Below are positions 7,917 through 18,300 of a stretch of DNA of 64,000 bases, one piece after another. The stretch lies in the NCBI GenBank assembly GCA_019166125.1, contig JAHTBO010000003.1, positions 66,985 to 130,984 on the forward strand, read 5' to 3'. The notes beneath the pieces are model-generated. The model saw nothing but the letters and a program-made list of their open reading frames with translations, was not told the origin of the DNA and did not search any database. Within the stretch, counting starts at the first letter, position 1; the number at the start of each line of letters is the position of its first letter. This stretch comes from Alcaligenaceae bacterium CGII-47. Lineage in GTDB: Bacteria > Pseudomonadota > Gammaproteobacteria > Burkholderiales > Burkholderiaceae_B. A program made the translations under genes and the position numbers.

Positions 7917-9572
7917 ATGCAAGAAGGCAACCTCAACGAGGAAACACACACACCGCTTCGATACTGGCGCGGCCTAGGTATCTGGAATTTATATTTCCTT
8001 GCAAAACTGGCGCTGCTGTGGACCGGATCTCTAAACTTTCACGCCTACCCCAATCTGGTGTTTGCCGCTGCACTACTTATTCCGTTGCCCCCACTGTGGC
8101 TACACCGTCTGCGCAACATCATCGCGATTCCGATCGGTGCAGCGCTGTTTTATCATGACACCTGGCTTCCACCCATTAGCCGCGCTATCGAGGGTTTGGT
8201 TGAAATCTCAACGTTCTCCTATGATTATTTACTAGAGCTGGCAACACGGCTATTCGACTTATCGTTGATCGGCGCAGCAATACTTTTGCTGGTGGCCTAT
8301 CTGTTTCTGGCGCAATGGCTAAGAATTACTGTGTTCACCGTATCAGCATTGCTATACATAACGCTACCCGGTCTGCCCAGACTTATTGATACGCAAACTG
8401 TTGCGCATGCCACCGCACAAATATCCGACCAAGACAAAGCGATACCAGAGCAAGCCAAGACTGGTGATTCGACGCCAACCGCCCTCCCCACGAGCGTCGA
8501 TCTTGATGCCCACCTGCAGGCGTTCTATCAGCAAGAACAACAGCGCCACACTACATTTACCCCACCGCCAGCCAGCGCAACCCCGTTCGATGTGCTGATT
8601 ATCAATATCTGCTCTATGGCATGGTCTGATCTGCAAAGCGTCAAGTTGCTCGATCATCCTCTATTCAGCAAGATGGACCTTATTTTTGATAATTTCAACT
8701 CGGCCACTTCGTACAGTGCTCCCGCCAGTATCCGACTGATGCGCGCTAGTTGCGGTCAGACATCAAACGCTGCGCTCTACGAACCACCCGAGCCTGACTG
8801 TTTTTTATTTGCAAACCTCCAGGATCTTGGCTTTTCACCTGAAATGGCGTTGAACCACGATGGTATTTACGGCGGATATCTGGATTCAGTACGCAAACAG
8901 GGTCAATTACCAGCCCCCACAATCGATTTGACATCGCTGCCACGCGCACTAAATGCGTTCGACGGCTCACCCATCGAACGCGACCTGGACGTGCTGAACG
9001 CTTGGCTCAAACAGCGCGTCGATAGCGCAACCGAACGTAGCGCCCTGTTCTATAACACGATCACCCTACATGATGGCAATCGCTTCACCACTGCAGATGG
9101 TGGGAGCAAACGAGCCGAGTATCAGCCGCGCGCGCAAACCCTGCTCGATGATTTGGACACCTTCCTGGCCGAGCTCGAGCGCAGCGGTCGAAAGATGGTC
9201 GTGCTTATCGTACCGGAGCACGGTGCGTCATTAAGCAGCGATCACGTGCAAATGGCGGGTATGCGCGAGATCCCCAGCCGCGACATCACACACGTCCCTG
9301 TTGGGATCAGGCTGATCGGAACCAAGGCACCGCACCCGAACCCATCCCTTCATGTGGCCGGGCCCAGCAGCTATCTGGCTTTGTCCGAGATCGTTTCCCG
9401 ACTGATCGACGGCCAGGCTTTTTCCATGCCTGATTTCGATTGGCAGGCCTTGGCACACGATCTGCCCGAAACCGAAAGCGTCGCCGAGAGCAAAGACACC
9501 ATTGTCATGCTTTACAAAAATTTGCCTTATATCCACTTGGCGAATTCCGAGTGGCAAGAATACCCACACTAA
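7917..9572 (+). CDS. bcsG: Cellulose phosphoethanolamine transferase BcsG
   Basis: A 551-residue inner-membrane protein that adds phosphoethanolamine from phosphatidylethanolamine to cellulose in the periplasm. The N-terminal half has about five membrane segments, starting with the characteristic YWRGLGIWNLYFL and including HDTWLPPISRA. The periplasmic catalytic domain has the conserved NICSMAWSD and the serine-containing YSAPASIRLMRASCGQ, matching the catalytic region known in E. coli BcsG, followed by PEHGA near the end. ATG at 7917 is preferred over a TTG at 7896 because a GGAAC lies between them. Its partner proteins BcsE and BcsF are not encoded nearby. Confidence 0.93.
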   Translation: MQEGNLNEETHTPLRYWRGLGIWNLYFLAKLALLWTGSLNFHAYPNLVFAAALLIPLPPLWLHRLRNIIAIPIGAALFYHDTWLPPISRAIEGLVEISTFSYDYLLELATRLFDLSLIGAAILLLVAYLFLAQWLRITVFTVSALLYITLPGLPRLIDTQTVAHATAQISDQDKAIPEQAKTGDSTPTALPTSVDLDAHLQAFYQQEQQRHTTFTPPPASATPFDVLIINICSMAWSDLQSVKLLDHPLFSKMDLIFDNFNSATSYSAPASIRLMRASCGQTSNAALYEPPEPDCFLFANLQDLGFSPEMALNHDGIYGGYLDSVRKQGQLPAPTIDLTSLPRALNAFDGSPIERDLDVLNAWLKQRVDSATERSALFYNTITLHDGNRFTTADGGSKRAEYQPRAQTLLDDLDTFLAELERSGRKMVVLIVPEHGASLSSDHVQMAGMREIPSRDITHVPVGIRLIGTKAPHPNPSLHVAGPSSYLALSEIVSRLIDGQAFSMPDFDWQALAHDLPETESVAESKDTIVMLYKNLPYIHLANSEWQEYPH

Positions 9573-9584
9573 AAAGAGTCAACC

Positions 9585-9761
9585 ATGATGCAAATACCTT
9601 TTGTCGAGTTGATCGATGACATTGCCTCATTAAAAGCGACCTTGAATTTACCCACATTGCAATATGTAGACCTGGGCGCAGAAGACGAACGACTCGCTGC
9701 GCTAAGGCGCTGGCCAATGCTGGCAGAACTGAGCGAGCAACACACCGAACCGATCGTATAA
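9585..9761 (+). CDS. bcsR: BcsR-like small protein of the cellulose operon
   Basis: A 58-residue reading frame (57 if it starts at the second ATG, 9588) between bcsG and bcsQ. The end of the protein, LQYVDL followed by LAALRRWPMLAEL, matches the conserved part of E. coli BcsR (Y-x-D ... L-KRWPLLAE). BcsR is a short cytoplasmic partner of BcsQ that stabilises the synthase complex. Its stop codon overlaps the bcsQ start (TAATG), which points to translational coupling. Confidence 0.85.
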   Translation: MMQIPFVELIDDIASLKATLNLPTLQYVDLGAEDERLAALRRWPMLAELSEQHTEPIV

Positions 9762-10489
9762 TGACTTGCCTTGCCTTTTGCGGACTGCGGGGCGGGACGG
9801 GCACCACCTCAACGGTGGCCGCCACAGGTGCTGCACTGCTTTCCATAGGCGCCAAAGTACTACTCATTGACCTGTCACCAGAAAATCTGCTGCGTCTACA
9901 TTTTGGTGTGCCATACGTCGACCGACACGGTTGGGGCCGCTCGTGGCTGGACGGTCATACCTGGCATGAGGCAATCTGCGACATCCAGCCTGGGCTGGGC
10001 CTACTACCGTTCGGTGGCCTGACCGGTGCCGAACACAAGAACTTACCCGACACCTTCCAAGCGTTCCTGCCGGCGTGGCGAGATCACCTGAGCACACTGG
10101 CTGACTGCTACGACATGGTGCTTATTGATACGCCGGCTGGCGAACGAAACGTATGGCCGCTGATCCTGGAGTGCGGACTGCGCGTCATAACCATGGAAGC
10201 CGATCCAGCCTGTTTTATCTTACTGACGAGTCTTCCACGGCACACGTACCACCATTGTCTGATCACGCGCTACGACCCACACAGCCGCTTGCAGCGCGAT
10301 ATCCGGCTATCGTGGCAAGGTCAGCTAGGCGATGTGCTGCTTGAGCAAGTGATCCATCGCGACGAGTCCATGGCAGAGGCGCTAGGCCAAAAGCAAACCG
10401 TCGGCAGCTATTGCCCCGATAGCTTGGCAGCGCGCGACGCATCAAACCTCGCGTCCTGGTGTCTGACGCACGCAGGGGCACACCCATGA
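9761..10489 (+). CDS. bcsQ: Cellulose biosynthesis ParA-like ATPase BcsQ
   Basis: A 242-residue SIMIBI-class ATPase of the BcsQ/YhjQ group, needed for polar localisation and activity of the cellulose secretion complex. The deviant P-loop is LRGGTGTTS near the N-terminus (the usual form is RGGVGTT), followed by VLLIDLSPENLLRLHFGV, GLGLLPFG, LIDTPAGE (Walker B region) and VIHRDESMAEALGQKQ close to the C-terminus, all typical of BcsQ. Full length. Overlaps bcsR by one base and bcsA by four (ATGA). Confidence 0.93.
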   Translation: MTCLAFCGLRGGTGTTSTVAATGAALLSIGAKVLLIDLSPENLLRLHFGVPYVDRHGWGRSWLDGHTWHEAICDIQPGLGLLPFGGLTGAEHKNLPDTFQAFLPAWRDHLSTLADCYDMVLIDTPAGERNVWPLILECGLRVITMEADPACFILLTSLPRHTYHHCLITRYDPHSRLQRDIRLSWQGQLGDVLLEQVIHRDESMAEALGQKQTVGSYCPDSLAARDASNLASWCLTHAGAHP

Positions 10490-13122
10490 TCCGCCCGAAT
10501 CCGTGCGCGTTCCTGCTGACACGCTTCGCCCACAACGCGCTGGCGAACCACTACGACGATCTTCATCGAATATCCGGCGCGTCCAAGCTACTTGCTGGTT
10601 TATATACAGTAGGGTACCTATTCGCATTCAGCCTGTTGCGACTGGAGTCGGCCTCGTGGCGGACCATCCTGAATCCCAGGTATATGGGGTTTGCACACTT
10701 AAAGCAAAGGCGCTCGAAACCCGCCGACTTCTTGCGGTACTTGTTTCAAAGCTTCTGGCTAATCTGTACAAAACCCATCCCGCCGGTGCCGCTTGACCGA
10801 AAACAACGCCACCTTGGTGCAAGCCTGAGACGGATGCTGACCCAATGTCACTTGGCCATTCTGTCACAGCTCGAGCACGTCCCGGATCGTATATCCCACA
10901 ACCGCACCCTGGGGGCGGGATTGTCGTGCCTAGAGCATCTGCGCATAAACCAGCGCCGCTTCGTACTGGGCACAGCTGGAGTCTTGATGGGCGCACTGGC
11001 TGCGCTCTGCATTACCCAGCCTTTCAATTGGAGCGCACAACTCGTCTTTGTCCTGCTTCTATGGGCTGCGGCCCTGATTATCCGCCGCATGCCGGGGCGC
11101 ATCCCCACGCTGGTATTAATGATGCTCTCCGTCATTGTCTCAGGCCGATATATCTGGTGGCGCTATACCGCAACACTGAACTGGGACAACAACTTGGACA
11201 TGTTCTTTGGTCTGACCCTGCTTGCCGCTGAAACGCATGCCTGGATCGTACTGATGCTGGGGTATATCCAGACAATATGGCCTATGCAACGCAAGCCCCT
11301 GTCACTTCCGCCAGACACACGCGTCTGGCCAACGGTCGATGTCCTCATCCCAACCTATAACGAAGACCTGAGCGTCGTACGCCGTACCGTTTTGGCCGCG
11401 ATGGAAATCGACTGGCCAAAAGAAAAGCTACAGGTTTATATTCTGGATGACGGCAAGCGCGACGAATTCCGACAATTCGCGGCGATTGCCGGTGCAAGAT
11501 ACATCACTCGTCCCGATAATCGCCATGCCAAAGCAGGGAATCTGAACCACGCCCTGGCTCAGACTGACGGCGAATTGCTGGCCCTGTTCGATTGCGATCA
11601 CGTCCCCACCCGATCATTTCTGCAATTGACGGTCGGCTGGTTTTTTAAAGAGAAAAAATTGGCCGTGGTGCAGACCCCTCACCAGTTCTTTTCGCCAGAT
11701 CCGTTCGAGCGAAATCTGGATAGCTTTCGCACCCAGCCTAATGAAAACGCGCTATTTTATGGGCTGACACAAGACGGCAATGACACCTGGGACGCTACTT
11801 TCTTTTGCGGTTCCTGCGCCGTTTTGAGACGCTCAGCCATTGAGGCGATCGGCGGCTTCGCCGTCGAAACCGTCACCGAAGATGCCCATACGGCGCTGCG
11901 CCTTCATCGCGCAGGCTATTCGTCGGCTTATCTGCGCATTCCACAAGCAGCCGGGCTGGCCACCGAAAGCCTTTCCGCACATGTCGGACAGCGCATACGC
12001 TGGGCACGCGGCATGATACAGATATTCCGTACGGACAACCCGCTCCTGGGCAAAGGATTGTCTCTATTTCAACGGCTTTGCTACTTAAACGCTACGCTGC
12101 ATTTTCTGGGCGGCCTGCCAAGACTTATATTTCTGCTAGCACCCTTAGCCTTTCTCCTGGTCCATGCATATATCATTTATGCGCCGGCCGTTGCAATCGT
12201 TCTGTATGTACTACCGCACATGATGCACGCTAGCCTTACCAGTTCCCATATGCAAGGCCGATGCCGCTATTCCTTCTGGAGTGAAGTCTATGAAACGGCA
12301 CTGGCCTGGTATATCGCCTGGCCAACTACTGTCGCCCTGATTCGTCCCAACAAAGGAAAATTCAACGTCACAGCGAAGGGCGGCCTGATTGATAAGTCAT
12401 ACTTTGACTGGACCATTTCACAGCCCTATTTGTGGCTGGCTACGCTAAATCTCTTAGGCCTGGGGTTCGGGTTTTGGCGCCTGGCGACCGGGCCACGCGA
12501 TGAGCTCATGACAGTTGTTATTACCATGATCTGGGTTTTATACAACCTGATCGTTATCGGCGCCACGGTCGCCGTTGCGCAGGAAACGCGACAAGTCCGG
12601 GAATCACCTCGGGTTCACGCCAACCAGATTGCCGCTGTCAGCCTGCCAGGTGGGCACTGTTACCACGCTGTCTTAAGCGATTATTCCAGCTCTGGGGTAA
12701 GCCTGAATGTCGAACAATCCTGCGCAATTGATATCGGATCACCCATCCATGTCCTATTGCAACGCGGACAGCGCGAGTTTTCTTTTGCCGGGACCGTCTT
12801 GCGCCGCCAGGGTGTGGATACCAGCGTACAGCTCGAGCCGATGGACTTGCAGCAATACCGCGATTTTATTCGCTGCACCTATGCCCGCGCAGACGCCTGG
12901 CTGAACTGGTCCTCTGGCATTAAGCTGGATGAGCCCTTGCACAGTCTGTACGACGTCGTTCAAACCAGTGTGCGCGGCTATGCCAGCCTAGGCCACAACG
13001 CACCTTTTGTCATTCGCGCGCCAATCAAGGCGACGGCTTCAATAATACAGTGGCTTATATCGTTCATGCCTCGCTATCCTGCGGCCGCCCCCAGACTCTC
13101 TTACAAATCCGCCCCTCTATGA
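10486..13122 (+). CDS. bcsA: Cellulose synthase catalytic subunit BcsA (UDP-forming)
   Basis: An 878-residue inner-membrane GT2 glycosyltransferase that polymerises glucose from UDP-glucose and moves the chain through the membrane. Signature motifs are intact: TYNED (about residue 290), DCDH (about 369), TED in ETVTEDAHT (about 464) and QRIRW (about 501). The C-terminal PilZ domain has RESPR (RxxxR, about 705) and DYSSSG (about 732), so activation by cyclic-di-GMP is expected. Several membrane helices flank the catalytic domain, and the extra N-terminal region resembles enterobacterial BcsA (about 870 residues). Starts in a 4-base overlap with bcsQ and ends in a 4-base overlap with bcsB. Confidence 0.97.
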   Translation: MIRPNPCAFLLTRFAHNALANHYDDLHRISGASKLLAGLYTVGYLFAFSLLRLESASWRTILNPRYMGFAHLKQRRSKPADFLRYLFQSFWLICTKPIPPVPLDRKQRHLGASLRRMLTQCHLAILSQLEHVPDRISHNRTLGAGLSCLEHLRINQRRFVLGTAGVLMGALAALCITQPFNWSAQLVFVLLLWAAALIIRRMPGRIPTLVLMMLSVIVSGRYIWWRYTATLNWDNNLDMFFGLTLLAAETHAWIVLMLGYIQTIWPMQRKPLSLPPDTRVWPTVDVLIPTYNEDLSVVRRTVLAAMEIDWPKEKLQVYILDDGKRDEFRQFAAIAGARYITRPDNRHAKAGNLNHALAQTDGELLALFDCDHVPTRSFLQLTVGWFFKEKKLAVVQTPHQFFSPDPFERNLDSFRTQPNENALFYGLTQDGNDTWDATFFCGSCAVLRRSAIEAIGGFAVETVTEDAHTALRLHRAGYSSAYLRIPQAAGLATESLSAHVGQRIRWARGMIQIFRTDNPLLGKGLSLFQRLCYLNATLHFLGGLPRLIFLLAPLAFLLVHAYIIYAPAVAIVLYVLPHMMHASLTSSHMQGRCRYSFWSEVYETALAWYIAWPTTVALIRPNKGKFNVTAKGGLIDKSYFDWTISQPYLWLATLNLLGLGFGFWRLATGPRDELMTVVITMIWVLYNLIVIGATVAVAQETRQVRESPRVHANQIAAVSLPGGHCYHAVLSDYSSSGVSLNVEQSCAIDIGSPIHVLLQRGQREFSFAGTVLRRQGVDTSVQLEPMDLQQYRDFIRCTYARADAWLNWSSGIKLDEPLHSLYDVVQTSVRGYASLGHNAPFVIRAPIKATASIIQWLISFMPRYPAAAPRLSYKSAPL

Positions 13123-15335
13123 TACGTCTCGTCTCCATCAAATACGGTTTGATCTGGCTTTTAATTATATGTTTGCAGTCCCCTGCAAACGCTGCCACAG
13201 CGGCCGAAAACCCCAACAAACCCACCTTCCAGAGCGAGGTCACATTTGAACAACTTGGAAAGACAAAAGATTTGGCGCTACAAGGCATCAACGCTACCGA
13301 TCAGATCGATTTCACGCTGCGACGCGACCACATTGCGACAAATGTCGCCCTAAACCTCATCTACACACCATCACCAGCCCTGCTACCCGAGCTTTCTCAT
13401 TTACGTGTCTTTTTAAATGATGCATTGATGACTGTGCTGCCTATCACGCCTGATCAACTTGGCAGGCAGGTCATACAGCATATCGATCTGGATGCACATC
13501 AGATTGTTGATTTCAACCACATTCGCATAAATTTTATCGGCCACTACGACAAAGTTAACGAAAATCCCGTCAACTCATCCCTATGGTTGAACATCAGCCG
13601 AAAAAGCAGTCTGGACTTCGAACAACAGGCACTCGCCGTCAAAAACGACTTATCCTATTTCCCCGCGCCATTTTTCGACTCCAGCACACGCGAAGCGCTC
13701 GTATTGCCTTTTGTATTCACTGATAACCCGACGCCCGAGGTACAGCGCGCGGCGGCAATCCTGGCAAGCTATTTTGGAAGTAGAGCTGACTGGCGTGGCG
13801 CACGTTTCCCGGTTGTCTTCGACCAGCCTCCCAGGCGACATGCGATTGTATTCGCTACCAATGACAAACGGCCCACTTTCCTGGCCGACTATCCTAGCGT
13901 CCCAGGACCGGTGATCAAGATGATCAACAACCCGGAAAATCCGTATCTGAAAATGCTGCTGGTGCTGGGGCGCAACGACAAAGACCTTGCTCAAGCAGCA
14001 ATCGCCCTGGCATTGGGCAACCCCATGTTTCGTGGCGACAGTGTCACAGTCAACGACGTCCAGGTGCTCAAGCCACGTCTGCCCTATGATGCGCCAAACT
14101 GGATACGTACGGATCGGCCCGTCCAGTTCGCCGAACTTATAGACTACCCGGAACAACTACAGGCTCCCGGTTTGCTTCCGGCGCCCATCCAATTGAATCT
14201 GAGCCTGCCGCCCGATCTTTTTATATGGCGCAATACCGGCATTCCGATGGAATTAAAATATCGGCATACGCCACAGCCGGTTAACCATGAGTCGCGCCTA
14301 ATTATCGCGCTCAATTCGAAATTCATCGCAAGCTTTCCATTAAATAACGCCGATCAGCAAAGCCAATTAGACAAGCTGCATCTGCCGCTACGATCAGATA
14401 GCTTATTCGATACGGACAGAAGCCTATCAATTCCCGCTCTAAGTCCAAGCATACGCAATGTAATACGATTTGACTTTTCATACACAGGCTCAGGAGGCAC
14501 ACCCCTTGGGCAAGTTGGAACGTCACTACTCCCCGATACCAGGGCGGCAATTGATGACGACTCCACACTGGATTTCTCGGGGTTTAGACACTATATCGCC
14601 TTACCCAACCTTCAGGTGTTCGCCAATACCGGTTTTCCTTTCAGTCGCATGGCCGACCTGTCGGAAACGATTGTCATCATGCCCAAAAAGGCAACACCAG
14701 CCTCGGTAGGCACCATGCTTGACCTGATGGGCAATATCGGCGCTGATACCGGCTACCCAGGTTTGGGCGTCATCGTTGTTACCGACTGGGAAACAGCGGC
14801 CAAAGCCGATGCCGACCTGCTCACTATTGGCCCGATGCCTGAACAGTTACGTCATCTCCCAAACAATAATCTGATGCTCGACACGATTCATGGCTGGTTT
14901 AAGCAAGCACGCGCGGCCAATGCCTCGGCGGCTACAACGCAGATAAGCCTGACATCCACCGCGCCGATCGCAGCAATCGTTGGCTCGGAATCCCCGTTGC
15001 ATAAGCAACGTAGCGTCGTCAGCCTACTGGCGAGTACGCCTGAAGACTACGCTTTACTGAGAACCGCTCTAGGCGACCCGGGCAAACGAGCGGCCATGAG
15101 CGGTTCGGTGGTCATTGTGCGAGAATCTGGCGTCTATAGCCAGCAAATTGGCCCAATGTATAATGTTGGTTTTTTGCCCTGGTGGACGCAGATATGGTAC
15201 CGTCTGTACGCTCACCCGGTTTTATTAGCGATCACCTCGGGACTTACCGCTGTCCTGATCGCCTTCCTTCTCTGGTACGCGATGCATAAAATAGCACACC
15301 GGCGCCTGGCGGAAGACACAGAGCAAGAATCATGA
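13119..15335 (+). CDS. bcsB: Cellulose synthase periplasmic subunit BcsB
   Basis: A 738-residue periplasmic, membrane-anchored partner of BcsA that guides the nascent glucan. It has an N-terminal signal (YGLIWLLIICLQSPANA), a long beta-rich periplasmic part with two carbohydrate-binding and flavodoxin-like repeats (for example DFNHIRINFIGHYD and NVIRFDFSYTGSGG) and a C-terminal membrane anchor (LLAITSGLTAVLIAFLLWYAM) with a basic tail. ATG at 13119 overlaps the bcsA stop (ATGA); a longer frame from 13050 lies wholly inside bcsA and lacks a signal peptide at its start. Slightly shorter than E. coli BcsB (about 780). Confidence 0.95.
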   Translation: MIRLVSIKYGLIWLLIICLQSPANAATAAENPNKPTFQSEVTFEQLGKTKDLALQGINATDQIDFTLRRDHIATNVALNLIYTPSPALLPELSHLRVFLNDALMTVLPITPDQLGRQVIQHIDLDAHQIVDFNHIRINFIGHYDKVNENPVNSSLWLNISRKSSLDFEQQALAVKNDLSYFPAPFFDSSTREALVLPFVFTDNPTPEVQRAAAILASYFGSRADWRGARFPVVFDQPPRRHAIVFATNDKRPTFLADYPSVPGPVIKMINNPENPYLKMLLVLGRNDKDLAQAAIALALGNPMFRGDSVTVNDVQVLKPRLPYDAPNWIRTDRPVQFAELIDYPEQLQAPGLLPAPIQLNLSLPPDLFIWRNTGIPMELKYRHTPQPVNHESRLIIALNSKFIASFPLNNADQQSQLDKLHLPLRSDSLFDTDRSLSIPALSPSIRNVIRFDFSYTGSGGTPLGQVGTSLLPDTRAAIDDDSTLDFSGFRHYIALPNLQVFANTGFPFSRMADLSETIVIMPKKATPASVGTMLDLMGNIGADTGYPGLGVIVVTDWETAAKADADLLTIGPMPEQLRHLPNNNLMLDTIHGWFKQARAANASAATTQISLTSTAPIAAIVGSESPLHKQRSVVSLLASTPEDYALLRTALGDPGKRAAMSGSVVIVRESGVYSQQIGPMYNVGFLPWWTQIWYRLYAHPVLLAITSGLTAVLIAFLLWYAMHKIAHRRLAEDTEQES

Positions 15336-18300
15336 AAGCGCTGATTATTATGCTGTGCACAGCACTCTGGTGCAGTGCCGGTGTCGCACAACCTACAAAC
15401 GTAGAGCCACGGCAGTGGTTGTTAAGTCAGGTACGACTCGGTGAAGCCCTGTATCGCGATGATCTGATACGCGATTCACTGACACGACTCTACGAAATAT
15501 CTCCCAACGACCCATCCGGACTAGAGGCAGAGTTACGACTGGCCGTGCGTCACAATGACCTGGAAAATGCCCGGGCTTTGCTCGATCGCTTACGACAAAA
15601 CGCCCCTGAGTCGCAAGCCTACAAACAGGCAAGCCTTCTGCTGAAGCTTCAAAACCCAGAAGAAAGCAAAGCGCTACAACAGGCGCGATTATTAGCGCTA
15701 GCCGGCAGGCTAGACGAATCGCTGGCGGCCTACAACAAGCTTTTTGGCCAGACCCCCCCCACACTTGAATTGGCGCTTGAATACTGGAAGCTGCGCAGCC
15801 GCCTGCCCAATGACACCGGTCCAGCACTCACAGCCCTACTAAAACTGGATCAGGACTATCCACGCAACACGCCGTTACGCCAAACTCTGGTAAATCTTCT
15901 TTTCGAGGCGGACCGAGACGAAGAAGGGCTTGCCATGCTGCATTCGCTGGCCGCCGATCCAGCCGCACACAATGCTGCGGCAGAGCGCGAATTCGAATAT
16001 TTAAGCGCACAAGCACCCACATCAGAGACGGCGCAACGCTGGCAAGAGTTTCTAAACATCTACATCAACGCACCTATCCGCTTACAAGCTGAAAAATCGC
16101 TGGCAGCCATTCAAATGCTCTTGGATGACCCAGCGTGGCAAGCAGGCCGAGAAGGACTCGAACTACTCGATCAAGGCGAAAACGCGCTGGCTGAAACAGC
16201 GCTTATGCGTAGCCTTGAAAAATACCCTGACGACGCTAACTTGATTGGCGGACTGGGGATCGTCTATATGCGAACGCAGCGCCGCGCGCAGGCCTTAAGC
16301 TATTTCAAGCTGGCACACGACAAAGAGAAAGACTCATATCGGACACAAAAATGGATCGATCTTATTGCCTCGACCAGCACCTGGCTGCTGCTTGAACAAG
16401 CAGATGCCTCAGCCCAATCTGGTCACTGGCGCGAAGCCCAAGATCTATATGAACAAGCCTACCAGCGAGACCAAGGAAATGTGCAGGCTGTGCTGGGCTT
16501 GGGCGATACAGCCAGCGGACTTGGTGACACAGAGAAATCGGAACGCTATTACAAACAAGCCCTTGAGCTCGAACCGACAAACATGAGCGCCCTGCGCGCA
16601 CTTCTGCGTATTTACGAAGCGCAATCACCAACAAAAGCCATGGCGTTCCTGGATGAGCTACCAGACGCTTCTCGCCAGTCGTTTCTGGCGCAACGCACGC
16701 AACTTGAGCTGGATCTGTTAAAAACACAGGCAGATAAAGCTCTGGCCAAAAAGGATCTGGCGCAAGCATCAGACTTATTGGATCGTGCACAAAAACTGGA
16801 ACCTAACGATATCTGGCTGGCCTATCATTTGGCTAATGCTCGACAGGACCAAGGCCAGTCCGCCCTGGCCGACGAAGCCTTTGCCAGGTTACTGCAGCAT
16901 CAGGGACAAAATCCCGAAGCCCGCTACGCTCACGCCTTATTCCTTTCATCCCGCGATCAGACAATTGCGGCACTCGCCTCATTAAACGCTGTGCCAACAG
17001 CAACCTGGAGCGCAAATATGCGCTCACTCGCCTCCCGACTGGATTCCCAGCGCATCGAGGATATTGTGCTGACATACGAAAAAGAGTCACCAGAAAAGGC
17101 GATTAGTTTCCTGGACAGCTTGTCCGCAGCAAGCCGCAAGCCTTTCCTGGACCTGCGCACACGACTCGAGGTGGATTTGCTGAAAAAGCAAGCCGATGAA
17201 GCCGCTGCGCATAACAATTTATCACGTGCGTCTGAACTGCTAAAACAAGCACAAGCGCTGGCGCCGGACGATATCTGGCTGACCTACAGCCTGGCCAATG
17301 CATATCAAGACCAGGGAGAATTTGCGCTGGCAAATAATGTCTTTAACCATTTACTAAAGCGCCAGGGCCAGAATTCAGAGGCTCGTTATGCACACGCCTT
17401 GTTTCTTTCATCAGCGGGACAAAGCGACCAAGCGCTGGCCTCTCTGAACATGGTGGACACGAGCAGTTGGAGTGTCAATATGCAAGACCTGGCCAAGCGG
17501 CTGGCGCTGCGACAATTACTCGCAAATGCTGACGCGTTGCGCACCGGCGGCGACGAAGCAGCAGCGATAGCGCTGCTGCAAGGACAGCCTGCCAACAATG
17601 ATATTGATTTTCGGCTGGCGGATTGGGCCCAGCAACGCAAAGATTACCGTGAGGCCCTGGCGATATATGAAAGAATTTTGATGCAACATCCCGCTGACGT
17701 TAGCGCGCGCCTGGGGCAAATTGAAGTCTGGCTGGACGAGGGAAAAATAGACCTGGCACGCCGATCACTGGAAACCGACCCGATCACCCTCGAGCCAACG
17801 GACGCCAACAGCAGGCGCCGCCTGGCCAACGCCTGGGCAGCTGTAGGCGATACAGCAAAGGCTAAAGCCATCATGAACAACCTGATGTCCTCGTTATCCA
17901 GACCCGACGCGCTGCTCTTGCGCGATGCGGCCCGGTTAATGCGCGACGAACAGCCCCAAATGGCGCTGGATCTGTACGCGCAAGCCATGCAGGAAAATGA
18001 ACTGATCCCTCCCAACACAGAAGCCTCGGGGCGCGACAACGACGCGCTTACGCGGGCCACCCGCGCCAATCGTGATGACGACTGGCTGCGCCGCAGCCTG
18101 CGCAGCGATACCGAAGCCTTGTACCAACAACAAAACCCCACGCTCCATCTTCATAATGAGTTTTGGGGAAGCAGGGACGGCACACCGGGCTTATCAGACC
18201 TGCGCGCCGACACGACCATCATGCAGTTGGATATGCCGCTGAAGGGCGGTCGGGCTTTTGCACGCGCAGAGCGGGTTTTTATGGATGCTGGTCGCTTCGA

